64,000 nucleotides of DNA from Pseudomonadota bacterium (GCA_021847835.1 JAJZPR010000011.1:1-64000); one strand, 5' to 3'; positions 28,548 through 37,339 are shown, counted from the stretch's first letter. Numbers and translations are program-made. The notes: generated from the sequence alone by a model not told the origin.

Positions 28548-30204
28548 GGTTGATTTCCTCCAGCGTGGTCTCGCCGCGCCGCACCAGTTGCAGCGCAGAT
28601 TCCCTGAGCAGGCTCACGCCCGCCCGCGCCGCCGCCTGCTTGATCTGGCGGATGGGGGCGCCGGCTGCGATGAGTTCGCGGATCTCGTCGTTGAGCGGCA
28701 TGAGTTCGGCAATGGCCTTGCGCCCCCTGTAGCCGCTGCCGCGGCAATGCCCGCAGCCGCGCCCGGCGCGGAAATCGGACCCCGCCGCCGCTTCGGGCGT
28801 GAGGCCGGAAGCAGCGAGCAGTTCCGGCGCGGGCGCATCCGGTTCGGCGCAGTGGGGGCAGTTCACGCGCACCAGGCGCTGGGCCAGGATGAGGTTGAGC
28901 GACGAGACGAAGCTGTAGGGATCCACCTGCATGTGCAGAAAGCGGCCCACCACGTCGAAGACGTTGTTGGCGTGCACGGTGGTGAAGACCAGATGCCCCG
29001 TGAGCGCGGACTGCACGGCGATCTGCGCGGTCTCGGGGTCGCGGATTTCGCCGACCATGATCTTGTCCGGGTCGTGGCGCAGGATGGAGCGCAGGCCGCG
29101 CGCGAAAGTGAGGCCCTTCTTTTCGTTGACCGGAATTTGCAGCACGCCGGGCAACTGGTATTCCACCGGGTCTTCGATGGTGATGATCTTGTCGTGCCCG
29201 GTGTTGATCTCGGACAGGGCGGCGTAGAGCGTGGTGGTCTTTCCCGAGCCTGTCGGCCCGGTGACCAGCACCATGCCGTAGGGTTCGCGCACGTGCTTGC
29301 GCAGCATCGCCATGGCGGTTTCGTCGAAGCCCAGGCGTTCGAGGGTGATGCCCTTGAGTTCGTCGGCCAGCTGCTGGCGGTCCAGCACGCGCAGCACCGC
29401 GTCCTCGCCGAAGACGCCCGGCATGATGGATACGCGCAGGTCGATTTCGCGTCCCTGCATGCTCACCTTGAAGCGGCCGTCCTGCGGCACGCGGCGTTCG
29501 GCGATGTCGAGTTCGGCCATGACCTTGACGCGCGAGATGACCTGCTCGGCCATTTCGCGCCCCGGCGGCTGCGCGATGAGATTGAGCACGCCGTCAATGC
29601 GGTACTTGATGGCAAGGCCGTGGATGTCGTTTTCCAGATGGATGTCGGAAGCCCCGGCGGACAAGGCATCGTACAGGGTGGAATGGACCAGCTTGACCAC
29701 CGGCGAGGCGTCGGCGCCGATGGCCTTGAGGGAGATTTCCTCGGCGTGCGCGCCGGATGCGGCGCCCTGCGCCTCGGCCACCACGCCGTCCATGGCGCGC
29801 AGGTTCGTCTCCAGGCGGTGCAGCCAGGCGAGGATGTCGTCGCGCAGCGCCAGCGCGGGCCGGAAGCTCTGCGGCAGGCGCTGTTCCGCCCATTCCGGCA
29901 GGCCGGGATCGAGCGGGTCGGAAAACACGAACCAGACCGTGCCGGTTTCGTCGCGGCAGGCGGCGCATTCCCGTTCCAGCGCCTGGCTGAAGGGCAGCAG
30001 GTCGAAGGCCGGCTCCATGCCGCGCAGTTGCTCCATGTCCAGATGCGGGTAGCTGAAGGCGCGGCCGAGTTCGGCGAGAAATCCGGGCTTGGGCAGCGCC
30101 AGCAGGGATTCCAGCGCGGCAAGCGTGGTGCCGCCCTCGCGCGCGGCCTCGTCCGCGGCCTGACGCAGGAGTTGCACGGTGATGCGCGTGAGGGGCTCGT
30201 TCAT
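28528..30204 (-). CDS. gspE: Type II secretion/type IV pilus assembly ATPase (GspE/PilB family)
   Basis: The start at 30204 overlaps the gspF stop by 4 nt and gives 558 residues. An N-terminal MshE-like domain (about residues 1-150) precedes the ATPase core: Walker A GPTGSGKTTTLYA, the Asp box, Walker B with MVGEIRDPETAQIAVQSALTGH, and a four-Cys zinc site (CPHC...CGHC). This hexameric motor powers pseudopilus assembly. It is the usual length for GspE/PilB, and the cluster context with GspG and a secretin favours secretion. Confidence 0.93.
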   Translation of the reverse strand: MNEPLTRITVQLLRQAADEAAREGGTTLAALESLLALPKPGFLAELGRAFSYPHLDMEQLRGMEPAFDLLPFSQALERECAACRDETGTVWFVFSDPLDPGLPEWAEQRLPQSFRPALALRDDILAWLHRLETNLRAMDGVVAEAQGAASGAHAEEISLKAIGADASPVVKLVHSTLYDALSAGASDIHLENDIHGLAIKYRIDGVLNLIAQPPGREMAEQVISRVKVMAELDIAERRVPQDGRFKVSMQGREIDLRVSIMPGVFGEDAVLRVLDRQQLADELKGITLERLGFDETAMAMLRKHVREPYGMVLVTGPTGSGKTTTLYAALSEINTGHDKIITIEDPVEYQLPGVLQIPVNEKKGLTFARGLRSILRHDPDKIMVGEIRDPETAQIAVQSALTGHLVFTTVHANNVFDVVGRFLHMQVDPYSFVSSLNLILAQRLVRVNCPHCAEPDAPAPELLAASGLTPEAAAGSDFRAGRGCGHCRGSGYRGRKAIAELMPLNDEIRELIAAGAPIRQIKQAAARAGVSLLRESALQLVRRGETTLEEINRVTFVA

Positions 30205-31385
30205 TCCAGGCTCGCGGCCAGTTCGAAGATGGGCAGATAAAGCAGCACCACGATGAGGCCGATGATGAGGCCGATCGCGGTCATGAGCAGGGGCTCGAAC
30301 AGGCGCGTGAACCATTCCACGAAGCGGTTCGTCTCTTCATCGTGGAAGGCGGCGATGGATTCCATCATCTCGCCCATGCGGCCGCTCTTCTCGCCCACGC
30401 GCAGCATGCGCGAAGCCACCGGCGTGGTGAGGCCGGCGCGTTCCATGGCCGCCGAGATGGACTTGCCCTCGCGGATGTCGCGGGCGGCAGCGGCAAGGCG
30501 CTGGCGCAGTTCGGGATTGAGCAGCCCGCCGGCCATTTCCAGCGAGGCGGTCACGGTGATGCCGCCGGACAGCAGCATGCCGACGGTGCGATAAAAACGG
30601 GTGAGCTGGAAAATGCGCAGGCGCTCGCCCAGGAGGGGCAGGCGCCAGGCCATGCGGCCGATGGCGGCGCGCGTGGAGGGCCGGATGGCCAGGGCTGTCG
30701 TGCCGGCGAGCGCGGCCAGCCCGAACAATCCCGCTCCCAGGCCGTGTTTCTGGATCAGAGCACCCCACTCCATCAGCAGCCGCGAAGCCCAGGGCAGGCG
30801 TTCCATGTTGTCGGCGTATATGGAGGCGAAGCGCGGCGTGACGTAGCCCAGCAGAAAGATCGAAACCAGCCCGCCCACGAAGATGAGCATGACGGGGTAC
30901 ACCGCCGCGGCAACGGCTTTCTTGCGCACCTGCTCCACCTGTTCCTGGTAAGCCACGTAGCGGCCCAGGGCCTGGGGCAGGTCGCTGGTGCGCTCGGCCG
31001 CGCGCACCGTAGCGACATAGAGCGGCGGGAAGGCCGCGGGATTGCGCCCGACGGCGGCGGAGAAGGATTCGCCTTCGTACAGGTGCTTGAGCAGCTCCTG
31101 CAGCACCTTGCGCGTCTCGGGGCGCGACTCCTTTTCGGCCAGGGTTTGCAGGGATTCCACCAGCGAAAGCCCGCTGCCCAGCAGAGCCAGCAGTTCGCGC
31201 GAGAACAGCGTGAGCGGAAAACGCGCGGGACGTTTCAGCGCCAGGACCGGCAGGCCGCCGGCGCGCACGCCAAGCACGGTAAGCCCCTGCAGCCGCGCCT
31301 GCTCGGCTGCGTCGGCGGCGTCGGCGGCGTCGAGGCGGAGACGCTCGCGTCGGCCTTCGCCCAATGCCGTGACTTCAAACAGCAT
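30201..31385 (-). CDS. gspF: Type II secretion inner-membrane platform protein GspF
   Basis: This 394-residue polytopic protein has two T2SSF domains (about residues 65-185 and 265-385), each with a helical cytoplasmic part and membrane segments (VMLIFVGGLVSIFLLGYV, LLMTAIGLIIGLIVVLLYLPIF). EPLLMTAIGLIIG near the C-terminus is a family hallmark. It couples the ATPase to pseudopilin insertion. It lies between gspG and gspE in the usual neighbourhood and overlaps gspE by 4 nt. Confidence 0.93.
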   Translation of the reverse strand: MLFEVTALGEGRRERLRLDAADAADAAEQARLQGLTVLGVRAGGLPVLALKRPARFPLTLFSRELLALLGSGLSLVESLQTLAEKESRPETRKVLQELLKHLYEGESFSAAVGRNPAAFPPLYVATVRAAERTSDLPQALGRYVAYQEQVEQVRKKAVAAAVYPVMLIFVGGLVSIFLLGYVTPRFASIYADNMERLPWASRLLMEWGALIQKHGLGAGLFGLAALAGTTALAIRPSTRAAIGRMAWRLPLLGERLRIFQLTRFYRTVGMLLSGGITVTASLEMAGGLLNPELRQRLAAAARDIREGKSISAAMERAGLTTPVASRMLRVGEKSGRMGEMMESIAAFHDEETNRFVEWFTRLFEPLLMTAIGLIIGLIVVLLYLPIFELAASLE

Positions 31386-31387
31386 GC

Positions 31388-31825
31388 TTACCAGTTGGCG
31401 ATGTCGGCAGCTTCGCCGGCGCCGCCCGGCTGGCCATCCTTGCCGTAGGAGAAGAGGTCGATTTCGCCGTGTTCGCCGGGATAACGGTATTGGTAGGGAT
31501 TGCCCCAGGGATCGTTGGGCACCGCCTTTTTCAGGTAGGGCCCCTGCCAGCGGGCCTCCCCCGCGGGCGCGCTGTTCAGGGCCGCCAGGCCCTGCTCGCT
31601 GGAAGGGTAATGGCCGACATCCAGACGGTACTGGTCGAGGGAATCCTCCAGCGCCTTGATCTGGGCTCTCGCGGCCTTGATTTCCGATTTGCCGACCTGG
31701 GAAAAATAGCGCGGGCCCACATAGCCCACCAGCAGGCCGATGATGACCAGAACCACCAGGAGTTCGAGCAGGGTGAAGCCTGCATGCCTTTTCCCCGGTG
31801 TCGTTTGTCTTGCCCGCACTGCCAT
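31388..31825 (-). CDS. gspG: Major pseudopilin GspG
   Basis: From the ATG at 31825 this encodes 145 residues. The prepilin signal HAGFTLLELLVVLVIIGLLVG has Glu5, and the globular domain shows YPSSEQGLAAL, DPWGNPYQYRYPG and the Ca-binding loop DLFSYGKDGQPGG, all diagnostic for GspG. The alternative GTG at 31855 overlaps phoD and is less likely. The gene starts 7 nt after the phoD-like stop codon, so phosphatase and secretion genes are one transcription unit. Confidence 0.92.
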   Translation of the reverse strand: MAVRARQTTPGKRHAGFTLLELLVVLVIIGLLVGYVGPRYFSQVGKSEIKAARAQIKALEDSLDQYRLDVGHYPSSEQGLAALNSAPAGEARWQGPYLKKAVPNDPWGNPYQYRYPGEHGEIDLFSYGKDGQPGGAGEAADIANW

Positions 31826-31832
31826 TTTCCCG

Positions 31833-33548
31833 TCAGACCGCAAGGAGTTCCACACTGTCTTTCCTGATCAGGAAGGTTTTCAGCGTGTAGAGCCCGGCCT
31901 GCGGCTGGCGGACGGTGGTGACCGCCTTCATGGTGCAGGTGACGTCCTTCTGCCCGACGTCCATCAGGCAGTAGCCGTGGGTGGAGGAGTTGAAGAACTT
32001 CATGTGCGGATTGCTCGCCATCAGCAGGCTTTCCACGCCCACGCCGGGCGGGGTGGGGATGGGCACGGGCAGCGGCGCGCTCGGCAACGGAACCTGCGAC
32101 TGGGCAAGCTCGACGAGGTTGGCCGAGCTGATCGAGCCCACCACCAGTTCCACGCCCACCGGCGCCGAAGCGTCGTCGAAGTCCGGTTTCAGGTAGCCGG
32201 CGATGAAGCTGTGGATGTCGCCGGTGATGGCGATGAAATTCTTCACGCCATTGAGGCCGATGCTCGACAGCAGATGGGCGCGCTCCGCCGGGTAGCCGTC
32301 CCACTGGTCCAGGGTGACGTAGGACGGCCCCACTTTCATCTGCATGGCGGTGACTTCGTTGGCCCAGATTTTCCAGGTCGCCGTGCTGTTGCGCACGGTG
32401 TCGAGGAACCAGTCGCGCTGGGTCGTCCCGAGCATGGTGCGGTCGGCGCTTTCCGCCTCGGCGCAGCGCGAAGCGAGATAGCGCAGCGCGGTGTCGCCGC
32501 CGCAGGGCGGGCCGTCGCGGTACAGGCGTTCGTCGGTCGCCACCAGTTCCATGAGGTTGCCGAAGCGGAAGCTGCGGTAGATCTTCACCGACGCCAGCGG
32601 GTCCGCGGCAGGATCGAAAGGCACGTCCGCCAGGCCGTATTCCACCCAGGCCTGGTTGGCCGCCTGCCGCAGTTCGGGCGTGGGCGCGCCGGGATCGGGA
32701 TTGTTGTCGGGGTGGTAATCCCGGTAGCCGTCGTTGGCGAATTCGTGGTCGTCCCAGAGCTGAATGCAGGTGAAGCGCTCGTGCACCGCCTGCAGGTTGG
32801 GATCGGACTTGTACACCCGGTACAGGTGCCGGTAGTCCGCCAGGCCGGCGGCCGCGCTGCCTCCGCTCGGCAGCGGCGGCACGGGACGCACCTGGGCGTT
32901 CTGGAAGCTGGGATCGGCGACGGTTTCGTAGATGTAATCGCCGAGGAAGACGACGAAGTCCGCGTCTTCCTTCGCCAGGTGTGACAGGGCGGTGTAGTAG
33001 CCGTTGGAATAATCCTGGCAGGAAAGGAAGGCGAACTTGACGCGGTCGAGGCTGGCGCCGGCTTCGGGCAGGGTCTTGAAGCGCCCCGTGCGGCTCGCGC
33101 ACTTGTTGTAGATGAAGCGGTAATAGTAGGTCCGCAGCGGCTCCAGCTTTTTGTGCTGGATCGGCAGCTTGACGGTGTAATCGTTGGCGCCGTCCAGCGT
33201 CGCGCGCCCGCGGATGACGATGCTGCCCTGGCGGAATTCGGGGTCGCCGGCGATCTCAAAGGCGACCGCGCCGGGCGAAGCCGGGTCCGCCATCGCGGCG
33301 GGATCCACCCGCGTCCACAACACGATCCCGTGCGGGCGCGGATCGCCGCTGCCCACGCCCAGGCTGAAAACGGAGCCGGGGGCGATGGCCGGATCGATCT
33401 GGAAATCCTGCTCGTACGACAGGAGGTCCACGAAGCTGACCGGATTGCTGTAGCCGTCCAGCACGTCACCGGCCGCACTGCGTCCGGACATCAGCCAGGC
33501 GACGGCGCCCGCCGTCCCCAGGCCCTTGAGAAAGTTTCTTCGGTTCAT
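31833..33548 (-). CDS. phoD: PhoD-family alkaline phosphatase/phosphodiesterase, Tat-exported
   Basis: This 571-residue enzyme has a Tat signal (MNRRNFLKGLGTAGAVAWLM), a PhoD N-terminal beta-domain (SGDPRPHGIVLWTRVDP) and a metallophosphatase domain with FLSCQDYSNGYY, VVFLGDYIYE, LWDDHEFANDG and ITGDIHSFIAG, which place the metal ligands. PhoD enzymes bind Ca and Fe and hydrolyse phosphomonoesters and diesters outside the cytoplasm. The gene is the first of the secretion cluster, 7 nt from gspG, with a Pho-box-like site 45 nt upstream. Direct linkage to the secretion machine is unusual. Confidence 0.92.
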   Translation of the reverse strand: MNRRNFLKGLGTAGAVAWLMSGRSAAGDVLDGYSNPVSFVDLLSYEQDFQIDPAIAPGSVFSLGVGSGDPRPHGIVLWTRVDPAAMADPASPGAVAFEIAGDPEFRQGSIVIRGRATLDGANDYTVKLPIQHKKLEPLRTYYYRFIYNKCASRTGRFKTLPEAGASLDRVKFAFLSCQDYSNGYYTALSHLAKEDADFVVFLGDYIYETVADPSFQNAQVRPVPPLPSGGSAAAGLADYRHLYRVYKSDPNLQAVHERFTCIQLWDDHEFANDGYRDYHPDNNPDPGAPTPELRQAANQAWVEYGLADVPFDPAADPLASVKIYRSFRFGNLMELVATDERLYRDGPPCGGDTALRYLASRCAEAESADRTMLGTTQRDWFLDTVRNSTATWKIWANEVTAMQMKVGPSYVTLDQWDGYPAERAHLLSSIGLNGVKNFIAITGDIHSFIAGYLKPDFDDASAPVGVELVVGSISSANLVELAQSQVPLPSAPLPVPIPTPPGVGVESLLMASNPHMKFFNSSTHGYCLMDVGQKDVTCTMKAVTTVRQPQAGLYTLKTFLIRKDSVELLAV

Positions 33549-33592
33549 GTCATGCCCGCATATTGCTGAACCGGTAAAAATAACGAGAGTTT

Positions 33593-33610
33593 GTTACAGA
33601 CAGATGACTT
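33593..33610 (-). promoter_or_regulatory. Candidate Pho box upstream of phoD
   Basis: The minus strand reads AAGTCAT-CTGT-CTGTAAC. This is two 7-mers, each 5/7 to the PhoB repeat CTGTCAT, separated by the expected 4 nt, 45 nt upstream of the phoD start. The match is imperfect and was found by eye, so it is a hypothesis for PhoB control of the phosphatase and secretion operon. Confidence 0.45.
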
Positions 33611-33845
33611 GCTCGAAAACGGCTGGCTGCATACGCAGAGTGCCTTCGCTTGAACGGAAACCCGGACTGTTTTTTGCTCGTCCCTAATAACTTTGACGCC
33701 CCGGGAATAAATTCCATCCGCTACTGTTTATTTACATGACTTTGTGGTGAACGGATTCCGAAGTTCCATGTTCCAAGATTGTGCTTATCACGCCGGCGCA
33801 GCGTGCCGCTGTGCCTAATTCATCATTTGTGCGAAAGGAAAATCC

Positions 33846-35216
33846 ATGAGCCTTACCCGCAGAGACATACTCAAACTGGCGACCCTGGCCGCCCTGGGCG
33901 GCATGGCCGGCGTGCGGCCGGCGCTGGCGAAGCCATCGGCGGACGCCGCCGACACCGGTACCGACCGCGTGTTCATCTGCAACGAGGATTCCAACACCCT
34001 CAGCGTCATCAATCCCTACAGCAACACCGTGGAATCCACCGTCAACCTCACCAGCTTCGACGAAGACCCGCGCCCGCCCTTCCAATTCGTCACCGGCGGC
34101 GTGATTCCCACCCACGCGGCCATGATCCACAAGCCGCTCTACCACGGCGCCATTGCCATCCACGGCGCGGCGCCCTCGCCCGACTCGCTTCTAATCGCCA
34201 CCACCGGGCGCGGCAGCAGCAACGTCTATCTCATCGATACGCGGACCCAAAGCGTGGTCGGCAACACGCCGAACCCACAAGCAAGCGACAAGACCAATGC
34301 CCAACGCCTGTCCAGCGGCATCCTCATCGGACGCGAGCCGCACGAGCCGACCTTCACCCGCAACGGCAAGGAGCTGTGGGTCACCCTGCGCGGCGAGGAC
34401 CGCATCGTCATTCTCGACGTGGAGCGCGCGCGCAGGCAGGCCGGCGGCAAGGATGCCGGCGCCGTGCGCCAGTACCTCGACACCCTCAACGGTCCGGCCC
34501 AGGTGTGGTTCAGCGCCGACGGCAAGCTGGCTTTCGTCATTTCGCAAAAGGTGTCGAAGGTCGATGTGTTCGAGCTGAACGCAGACCGTCACGGCTACAG
34601 CCGCCCCAAGCGCAAGACCACGCTCGACCTCAAGGCGCAGGATCCCTTCGGCTTCACACCCTTCCAGAAGACCACGCCCGACGGCAGGGAAGTATGGTTC
34701 TCGCACAAGCTGGCCGACAGCGTATCGGGCTGGGAAACCACGGGCGCGCACCGCGTGCTCGATCACGTGAAGCTGGGCGAGCAGGCCCGCCCCAATCACG
34801 TGGAATTCGTCGAGAACGCCAGGGGCCGCGCGGTCTACGCCAGCCTTGCGCGGGTGGACGACGGCGGCCCCGGCAACGTCGCTTCCAGCCGGATCGCCAT
34901 CATCGACCGCGGCGCGCCAGCAGGCAGCCGCAAGGTGGTGGGCAGCTTCTTCAGCCACGGCCGCGAGGCCCACGGCCTGTGGACCAACCCGGAAAACACG
35001 CGGCTCTACATCGCCCACGAGCAGGACGAGCTGCCGGGCACGCCCGCCGAAGGCCAGACCGTGTGCAGCGTGTTCGACGTCAGCGATCCGTTCAGGCCCG
35101 GCTTCATCGCACAGATTCCGCTGGGCAGCCTGGACCTGCCTTCCGGCAAACTGCGCAACAAGAAAAGCATCAACCTGGTCTACGTGCGTCCCGGCGCGCG
35201 CAGCCAGGCGGGATGA
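33846..35216 (+). CDS. Tat-exported YVTN/beta-propeller protein
   Basis: This 456-residue protein has a Tat signal (SLTRRDILKLATLAALGGMAG) and repeated propeller blades: VFICNEDSNTLSVINPYSN, LWVTLRGEDRIVILDVERA and RLYIAHEQDELPGTP. It belongs to the YVTN-like periplasmic propellers, which often bind metals or electron-transfer partners. No catalytic site is evident. It is transcribed away from phoD and overlaps the DUF305 gene by 4 nt. The region 33549-33845 between them holds promoters only. Confidence 0.75.
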   Translation: MSLTRRDILKLATLAALGGMAGVRPALAKPSADAADTGTDRVFICNEDSNTLSVINPYSNTVESTVNLTSFDEDPRPPFQFVTGGVIPTHAAMIHKPLYHGAIAIHGAAPSPDSLLIATTGRGSSNVYLIDTRTQSVVGNTPNPQASDKTNAQRLSSGILIGREPHEPTFTRNGKELWVTLRGEDRIVILDVERARRQAGGKDAGAVRQYLDTLNGPAQVWFSADGKLAFVISQKVSKVDVFELNADRHGYSRPKRKTTLDLKAQDPFGFTPFQKTTPDGREVWFSHKLADSVSGWETTGAHRVLDHVKLGEQARPNHVEFVENARGRAVYASLARVDDGGPGNVASSRIAIIDRGAPAGSRKVVGSFFSHGREAHGLWTNPENTRLYIAHEQDELPGTPAEGQTVCSVFDVSDPFRPGFIAQIPLGSLDLPSGKLRNKKSINLVYVRPGARSQAG

Positions 35217-35674
35217 CGGCGATGAAACGGCCGCTGCTTGCAGCCTGCGTCCTCGCGCTGTCCGCGAGCGCCGGGGCGCGGGACGAAGTGGCAGGCCACG
35301 CGCATCACGGCGTGGCCGCGCCGCAAGCCGAAGCGGCGCGCCACCCCGCCGAATTCCAGCGCTTCATCCGCGAGATGGACCACGGCATGCAGCAGATGAT
35401 GGCCGACATGCACGCCCCCGGCTACACCGGCAACGCGGATGCGGACTTTCTCGCCATGATGATTCCCCACCACCAGGGCGCGGTGGACATGGCGCGCCTG
35501 GTGCTGATCCACGGCAAGGATCCGCTCACCCGCCGGCTGGCGGAGGAAATCATCGCCTCCCAGACCGCCGAAATCGCCGCCATGCGGGCACGTCTGGAAA
35601 TCCTGCGGCGCGCGGCGGACGCGGAACCGGGCGGATTCCCCGCCTTGCACGGGACGCGCGGGATACGCGAGTGA
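35213..35674 (+). CDS. DUF305 periplasmic protein (metal-associated)
   Basis: This 153-residue protein has a signal peptide (LLAACVLALSASAGA) and a His/Met-rich DUF305 domain with MDHGMQQMMADMH and DFLAMMIPHHQGAVDMARLVL, the family's characteristic MMxxHHxGAxxMA pattern. Members are linked to copper and other metals, but a defined activity is not established. ATG 35213 overlaps the propeller stop (ATGA), and an in-frame ATG at 35222 is also possible. The pair looks like a co-translated export unit. Confidence 0.85.
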   Translation: MTAMKRPLLAACVLALSASAGARDEVAGHAHHGVAAPQAEAARHPAEFQRFIREMDHGMQQMMADMHAPGYTGNADADFLAMMIPHHQGAVDMARLVLIHGKDPLTRRLAEEIIASQTAEIAAMRARLEILRRAADAEPGGFPALHGTRGIRE

Positions 35675-35897
35675 TGCTCTGCCGCGATTCATCGCGGCCG
35701 GATGGTCTGCCTTGCGCAATGTAAGGGGCTCATGGGCCATCCGGCATATCCGCCTGCCTGACACATAAGGTTTAAATTTAATTAATCTAACCTTCATCCC
35801 TCTAGAACATATCCCTTACAAGATATGCAGACCCAGCACTGGCTCGGGCCTCGTTTCCACCTCCGAATTCTGAATAAACTGAAAGGGATTTTTAGAC
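35675..35897 (+). promoter_or_regulatory. Leader region of the PhoX-like gene with A/T-rich inverted repeat
   Basis: This 223-nt gap has no gene. It contains an A/T-rich block with inverted arms AAGGTT (35768-35773) and AACCTT around TAAATTTAATTAATCT, unusual in this GC-rich window. The block could be a regulator site or an UP-like promoter element for the PhoX-like gene. No good Pho box was found here. Confidence 0.4.
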
Positions 35898-37250
35898 ATG
35901 ATGAAAAAAACAGTTCTGGCTGCCGCGCTGGCGGCACTCTCCCTGAATGCCCTGGCCGAGCCCACTGACGGCCCCATGGGCTTCACTCCCATCGCCGGTT
36001 CGGCCTACGGCCTCGAAGGCGATGCCAACATCAATACCGCCCCCTGGGTCATTCCTGCGGGCTTCGTGCAGTCCATCGTGTCAGATGAAAACAGCCTGAA
36101 CATCTACGTCGGCAACGACTGGAACGACATGAACACCGTGAACGAAACCGGCAAGCTCGCCGGCCGTTACCTGTACCGCACCCATGAAGTGCGCGCCAAG
36201 GGCGATGACCCCAGAAACTCGCTGCGCAACGACGGCGGCAGCGGCGGCGCCGTGTCCGTGGTCGACCTGAAGACCGGCATGGCCAAGGAAATCGTCGGCC
36301 GCGCCGACTGGGAAGCCCTGGACGGCATCGTCTGGACGCCGTGGCAAACCCTGCTGTTCGCCGAGGAAGTCATTACCTCCACCCGTCCCGACCCCGACCA
36401 TCCCGCCGCCACCAGCGGCCTCGTCTATGAACTCAAGCTCGATCCGCTCGATCCCACGTCGATGGAAAGCGTGACCGTGCGACCCATGCTCGGCGCGCTG
36501 TCGCACGAAGGCATCGAGATCGACGCCGAAGGCAACGTCTACGTCATCGACGAAGACAAGAATGGTTCCATCTACAAGTTCGTGCCGGCCAATTACGGCG
36601 ACCTTTCCAGCGGACAACTCTACGTTCTGCGCGTGAAGAACGGCGCCAAGACGGGTGCCGCCGAATGGGTTGCCCTCGATATGGCGCAGGCCCAGATCAG
36701 CGCCCGCGTGGCCGCCGCCGCCGTGGGCGCCACGCCCTATTGCCGTCCCGAAGACCTCGAGCGCATCGGCCAGACCCTGTATGCCGCGCTGACTTGCGAA
36801 GACGTCGACAATCCCACCAACATCAGCGGCAAGAACGCTGCGGGTTACTCCGTGGGCGCGGTGCTGGCCGTCAACCTGGGCGAGCAACCTTCTGCCAAAT
36901 TTGTCGTTGCCCCCGGCAAGAACGCCCCATTCGAAGTCCAGCCTAGCGCTACCAACCCTGGCGTAACTGGCTTCGCCAAGGTCGACAACCTGGCCAACGG
37001 TCCGGACGGCAAGTTGTGGATGGTGGAAGACAACGACTTCAGCGACATCTGGGTATACGACCCGCGCTCGAAAGACGTTAACGGCGACGGCTACAAGGAT
37101 GGCGTGCATCTGTTTGCATCGCTGAAGGACAAGCCAGCCGAAGGCACCGGTATCTACTTCGGCAAGGATCCGCACACCCTGTTCGTCAACGTGCAGCATT
37201 CCGGCACCGGCAACGACAAGACCATGGCCATCACCAAGATCGCCAAATAA
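35898..37250 (+). CDS. PhoX-like (DUF839) secreted phosphatase family protein
   Basis: This 450-residue protein has a Sec signal peptide (TVLAAALAALSLNALA) and the PhoX/DUF839 pattern: ETGKLAGRYLYRTHEVR, SHEGIEIDAEGNVYVIDEDKNG, GPDGKLWMVEDND and the late LFVNVQHSG. PhoX enzymes are Ca/Fe alkaline phosphatases induced by phosphate starvation. They usually use Tat, whereas this one lacks a twin-Arg signal, so catalytic competence is not certain. The acidic propeller core is well conserved. It ends at a strong terminator. Confidence 0.8.
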   Translation: MMKKTVLAAALAALSLNALAEPTDGPMGFTPIAGSAYGLEGDANINTAPWVIPAGFVQSIVSDENSLNIYVGNDWNDMNTVNETGKLAGRYLYRTHEVRAKGDDPRNSLRNDGGSGGAVSVVDLKTGMAKEIVGRADWEALDGIVWTPWQTLLFAEEVITSTRPDPDHPAATSGLVYELKLDPLDPTSMESVTVRPMLGALSHEGIEIDAEGNVYVIDEDKNGSIYKFVPANYGDLSSGQLYVLRVKNGAKTGAAEWVALDMAQAQISARVAAAAVGATPYCRPEDLERIGQTLYAALTCEDVDNPTNISGKNAAGYSVGAVLAVNLGEQPSAKFVVAPGKNAPFEVQPSATNPGVTGFAKVDNLANGPDGKLWMVEDNDFSDIWVYDPRSKDVNGDGYKDGVHLFASLKDKPAEGTGIYFGKDPHTLFVNVQHSGTGNDKTMAITKIAK

Positions 37251-37284
37251 GCCCGTCCCGGTTGCCGGCCAGGCCGGCTAAACG

Positions 37285-37314
37285 AAAACCGCGGCTCATG
37301 CCGCGGTTTTTTTT
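37285..37314. terminator. Rho-independent terminator after the PhoX-like gene
   Basis: The 11-nt arms aaaaccgcggc and gccgcggtttt pair perfectly around TCAT, with a run of eight T from 37307. It ends the plus-strand gene. The A run on the other side could serve uvrB, whose stop is at 37340, on the minus strand. Confidence 0.9.
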
Positions 37315-37339
37315 GGCTCCCGAAAATTCGTCGAGCAGT

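Noticed and set aside
33734-33751. Possible Pho box before the beta-propeller gene
   Set aside because: ATGACTT-TGTG-GTGAACG matches the repeat at only 5/7 and 4/7, too weak to report as a feature.
33779-35212. Upstream part of the 631-codon ORF ending at 35674
   Set aside because: It is the wrong frame of the beta-propeller gene. Only the last 150 or so codons (the DUF305 protein) are real.
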